A stretch of DNA of 64,000 nt from Segatella copri (lineage in GTDB: Bacteria; Bacteroidota; Bacteroidia; Bacteroidales; Bacteroidaceae): NCBI RefSeq assembly GCF_009495355.1, contig NZ_VZAD01000063.1, forward strand, positions 1-64,000. The letters run 5' to 3'. Within the stretch, counting starts at the first letter, position 1. Each line of letters begins with the position of its first letter. Positions 63,156 through 64,000 of the stretch are shown in pieces. The notes beneath the pieces are model-generated. The model was not told the DNA's origin. It saw nothing but the letters and a program-made list of their open reading frames with translations, and did not search any database. The position numbers and the translations under genes are program-made.

Positions 63156-64000
63156 TCAGTTCTTTACTCTTAATATCTCGTCGATGTTTGTTGTAAACCG
63201 TTGCGACATATATTCCCGTTTCAGGTCGAAGCGGCAGGAGGTGCCTTGTATGGCCTGGCGGATGGTGCCGTGTCCGTTCTTGCGGTTGATGGCATCTATG
63301 GCTTCCATGAGTGCTTTCTGACGATGGCGGTCTATGGGGTCGAAGAGGTCTTGCTGACGGGGATTGTCTGGTGATATTTGCCAGAGTATGACGCCTGCTT
63401 TCTTGAACCGGAATGTCAGCTCGGGACGGTCGGGACGACTGTCGATGGGCTTGGGATAGCGGCTGCGCAGAATGGTAAGGGCTGCTCCTACTATCTCGTC
63501 TTGTGCCTGCGTGGCTATGGGAAGTACGAGGGAGTCGTGTAGGGTGTATTCGGGGGCGTTGCCGTTGAAACGAGATGTCCAGGCAAACACGGTAATGCCT
63601 TGACACACACTGCCTTGTCGGCGCAACTTCTCAGTGCATCGCACGGCAAAGTTGGCCACGGCTTCTTCTATCACGTCTTTGTCGGAAATGCCTTCGTCGG
63701 AGAAACTGCGACTCGTGCAGATGCTCTTCTTCTGGGGCAGTTCGTCGATGCTGATACAGCTCTCGCCATTCAGCTCTTTCCAGGTTCTTACCGTGGTGAT
63801 GTTGAAGTGGCTTCTCACCCAGCTCTCTTTCTTGTCGGCAAACTGGGCTGCTGTATGTATTCCCATGTAGTCGAGTCGGCGGGCTGTCTGCCGGCCTATT
63901 CCCCATACGTCTTCTACGGGGAAGAGCGAGAGGGCCTTGTGGCGCCGTTCGTCGGTATCAATGATGCAGCATCCCTGGTAACCCTTGTATTTCTTGGCAA
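63156..64000 (-). CDS. umuC: Y-family DNA polymerase UmuC, N-terminus cut by window edge
   Basis: The C-terminal 280 codons are visible and run out of the window at 64000. VEDVWGIGRQTARRL is the helix-hairpin-helix region typical of UmuC, followed by KSICTSRSFSDEGISD, the polymerase little finger, and LFDPIDRHRQKALMEAID near the end. The catalytic palm is outside. The order umuC-umuD along transcription is the reverse of E. coli. Confidence 0.93.
   Translation of the reverse strand, partial: AKKYKGYQGCCIIDTDERRHKALSLFPVEDVWGIGRQTARRLDYMGIHTAAQFADKKESWVRSHFNITTVRTWKELNGESCISIDELPQKKSICTSRSFSDEGISDKDVIEEAVANFAVRCTEKLRRQGSVCQGITVFAWTSRFNGNAPEYTLHDSLVLPIATQAQDEIVGAALTILRSRYPKPIDSRPDRPELTFRFKKAGVILWQISPDNPRQQDLFDPIDRHRQKALMEAIDAINRKNGHGTIRQAIQGTSCRFDLKREYMSQRFTTNIDEILRVKN

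Overview
The window reads as chromosome of a Bacteroidales bacterium, most likely Prevotella/Segatella (S. copri-like). Supporting signs are promoters built on the Bacteroidota -7 box TAnnTTTG with a TTTG or TTG box about 20 bases upstream, weak Shine-Dalgarno signals, a TonB-dependent receptor with an N-terminal carboxypeptidase-like domain, Bacteroidales families (DUF4301, DUF4738, HU-CCDC81/SPOR protein, DUF187 glycosidase), and a thrA-PGM-like-thrC threonine operon. The species is inferred.

Layout. 1-8.4 kb: partial tRNA-Lys, DUF187 glycosidase, CstA-type transporter, small outer-membrane barrel, recR, a membrane protein, a family 2 glycosyltransferase, a GNAT acetyltransferase, two identical tRNA-Asp genes, then about 1 kb without genes that holds a 174-base nested inverted repeat, a folded leader-like RNA and a 5' fragment of an HU-like gene. 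8.4-21.6 kb: a long minus-strand run with DMT_6 protein, hrpB, two envelope-sugar genes, lysA, lysC, an FtsE-like ATPase, hisIE-hisF-hisA-hisH, an FHA protein and an HU-CCDC81/SPOR protein. 21.7-31.4 kb: rfbC, a DUF4738 lipoprotein gene broken by an in-frame TAG, an SLC13 permease, a PIF1-like helicase, a RelA-type (p)ppGpp synthetase and DUF4301. 32-38.9 kb: a TolC/HlyD/two-permease exporter divergent from an AraC regulator, and a WaaP-like kinase. 39-45 kb: thrA-PGM-like-thrC and tcdA. 45.5-51.2 kb: a probable phosphate-starvation region (secreted phosphoesterase, TonB receptor, small membrane protein) with PHO-box-like direct repeats, then an orphan FecCD-type permease. 52.3-62.65 kb: a defence island. 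62.65-64 kb: umuD and the 3' part of umuC.

The most notable region is the island. Five tightly packed plus-strand genes encode a SNF2-like helicase with a degenerate PLD-like N-terminus, a DUF4391 protein, a YhcG-type PD-(D/E)XK nuclease, a type III Mod methyltransferase and its Res subunit. A 35-base direct repeat (34/35 identical) flanks the block, and the right copy abuts umuD. The mod gene has an 11-G tract at codons 38-42. Loss or gain of one G would stop translation within a few codons, so the methyltransferase looks phase-variable. Its target-recognition segment and the YhcG gene are visibly more AT-rich than their surroundings.

Other recurring signals are four intergenic repeat arrays with a 21-22 base period, each with an inverted copy at one or both ends; near-identical 47-base promoters in front of the tRNA-Lys and tRNA-Asp genes; and two genes whose -7 box lies only five bases before the start codon, suggesting leaderless mRNAs.
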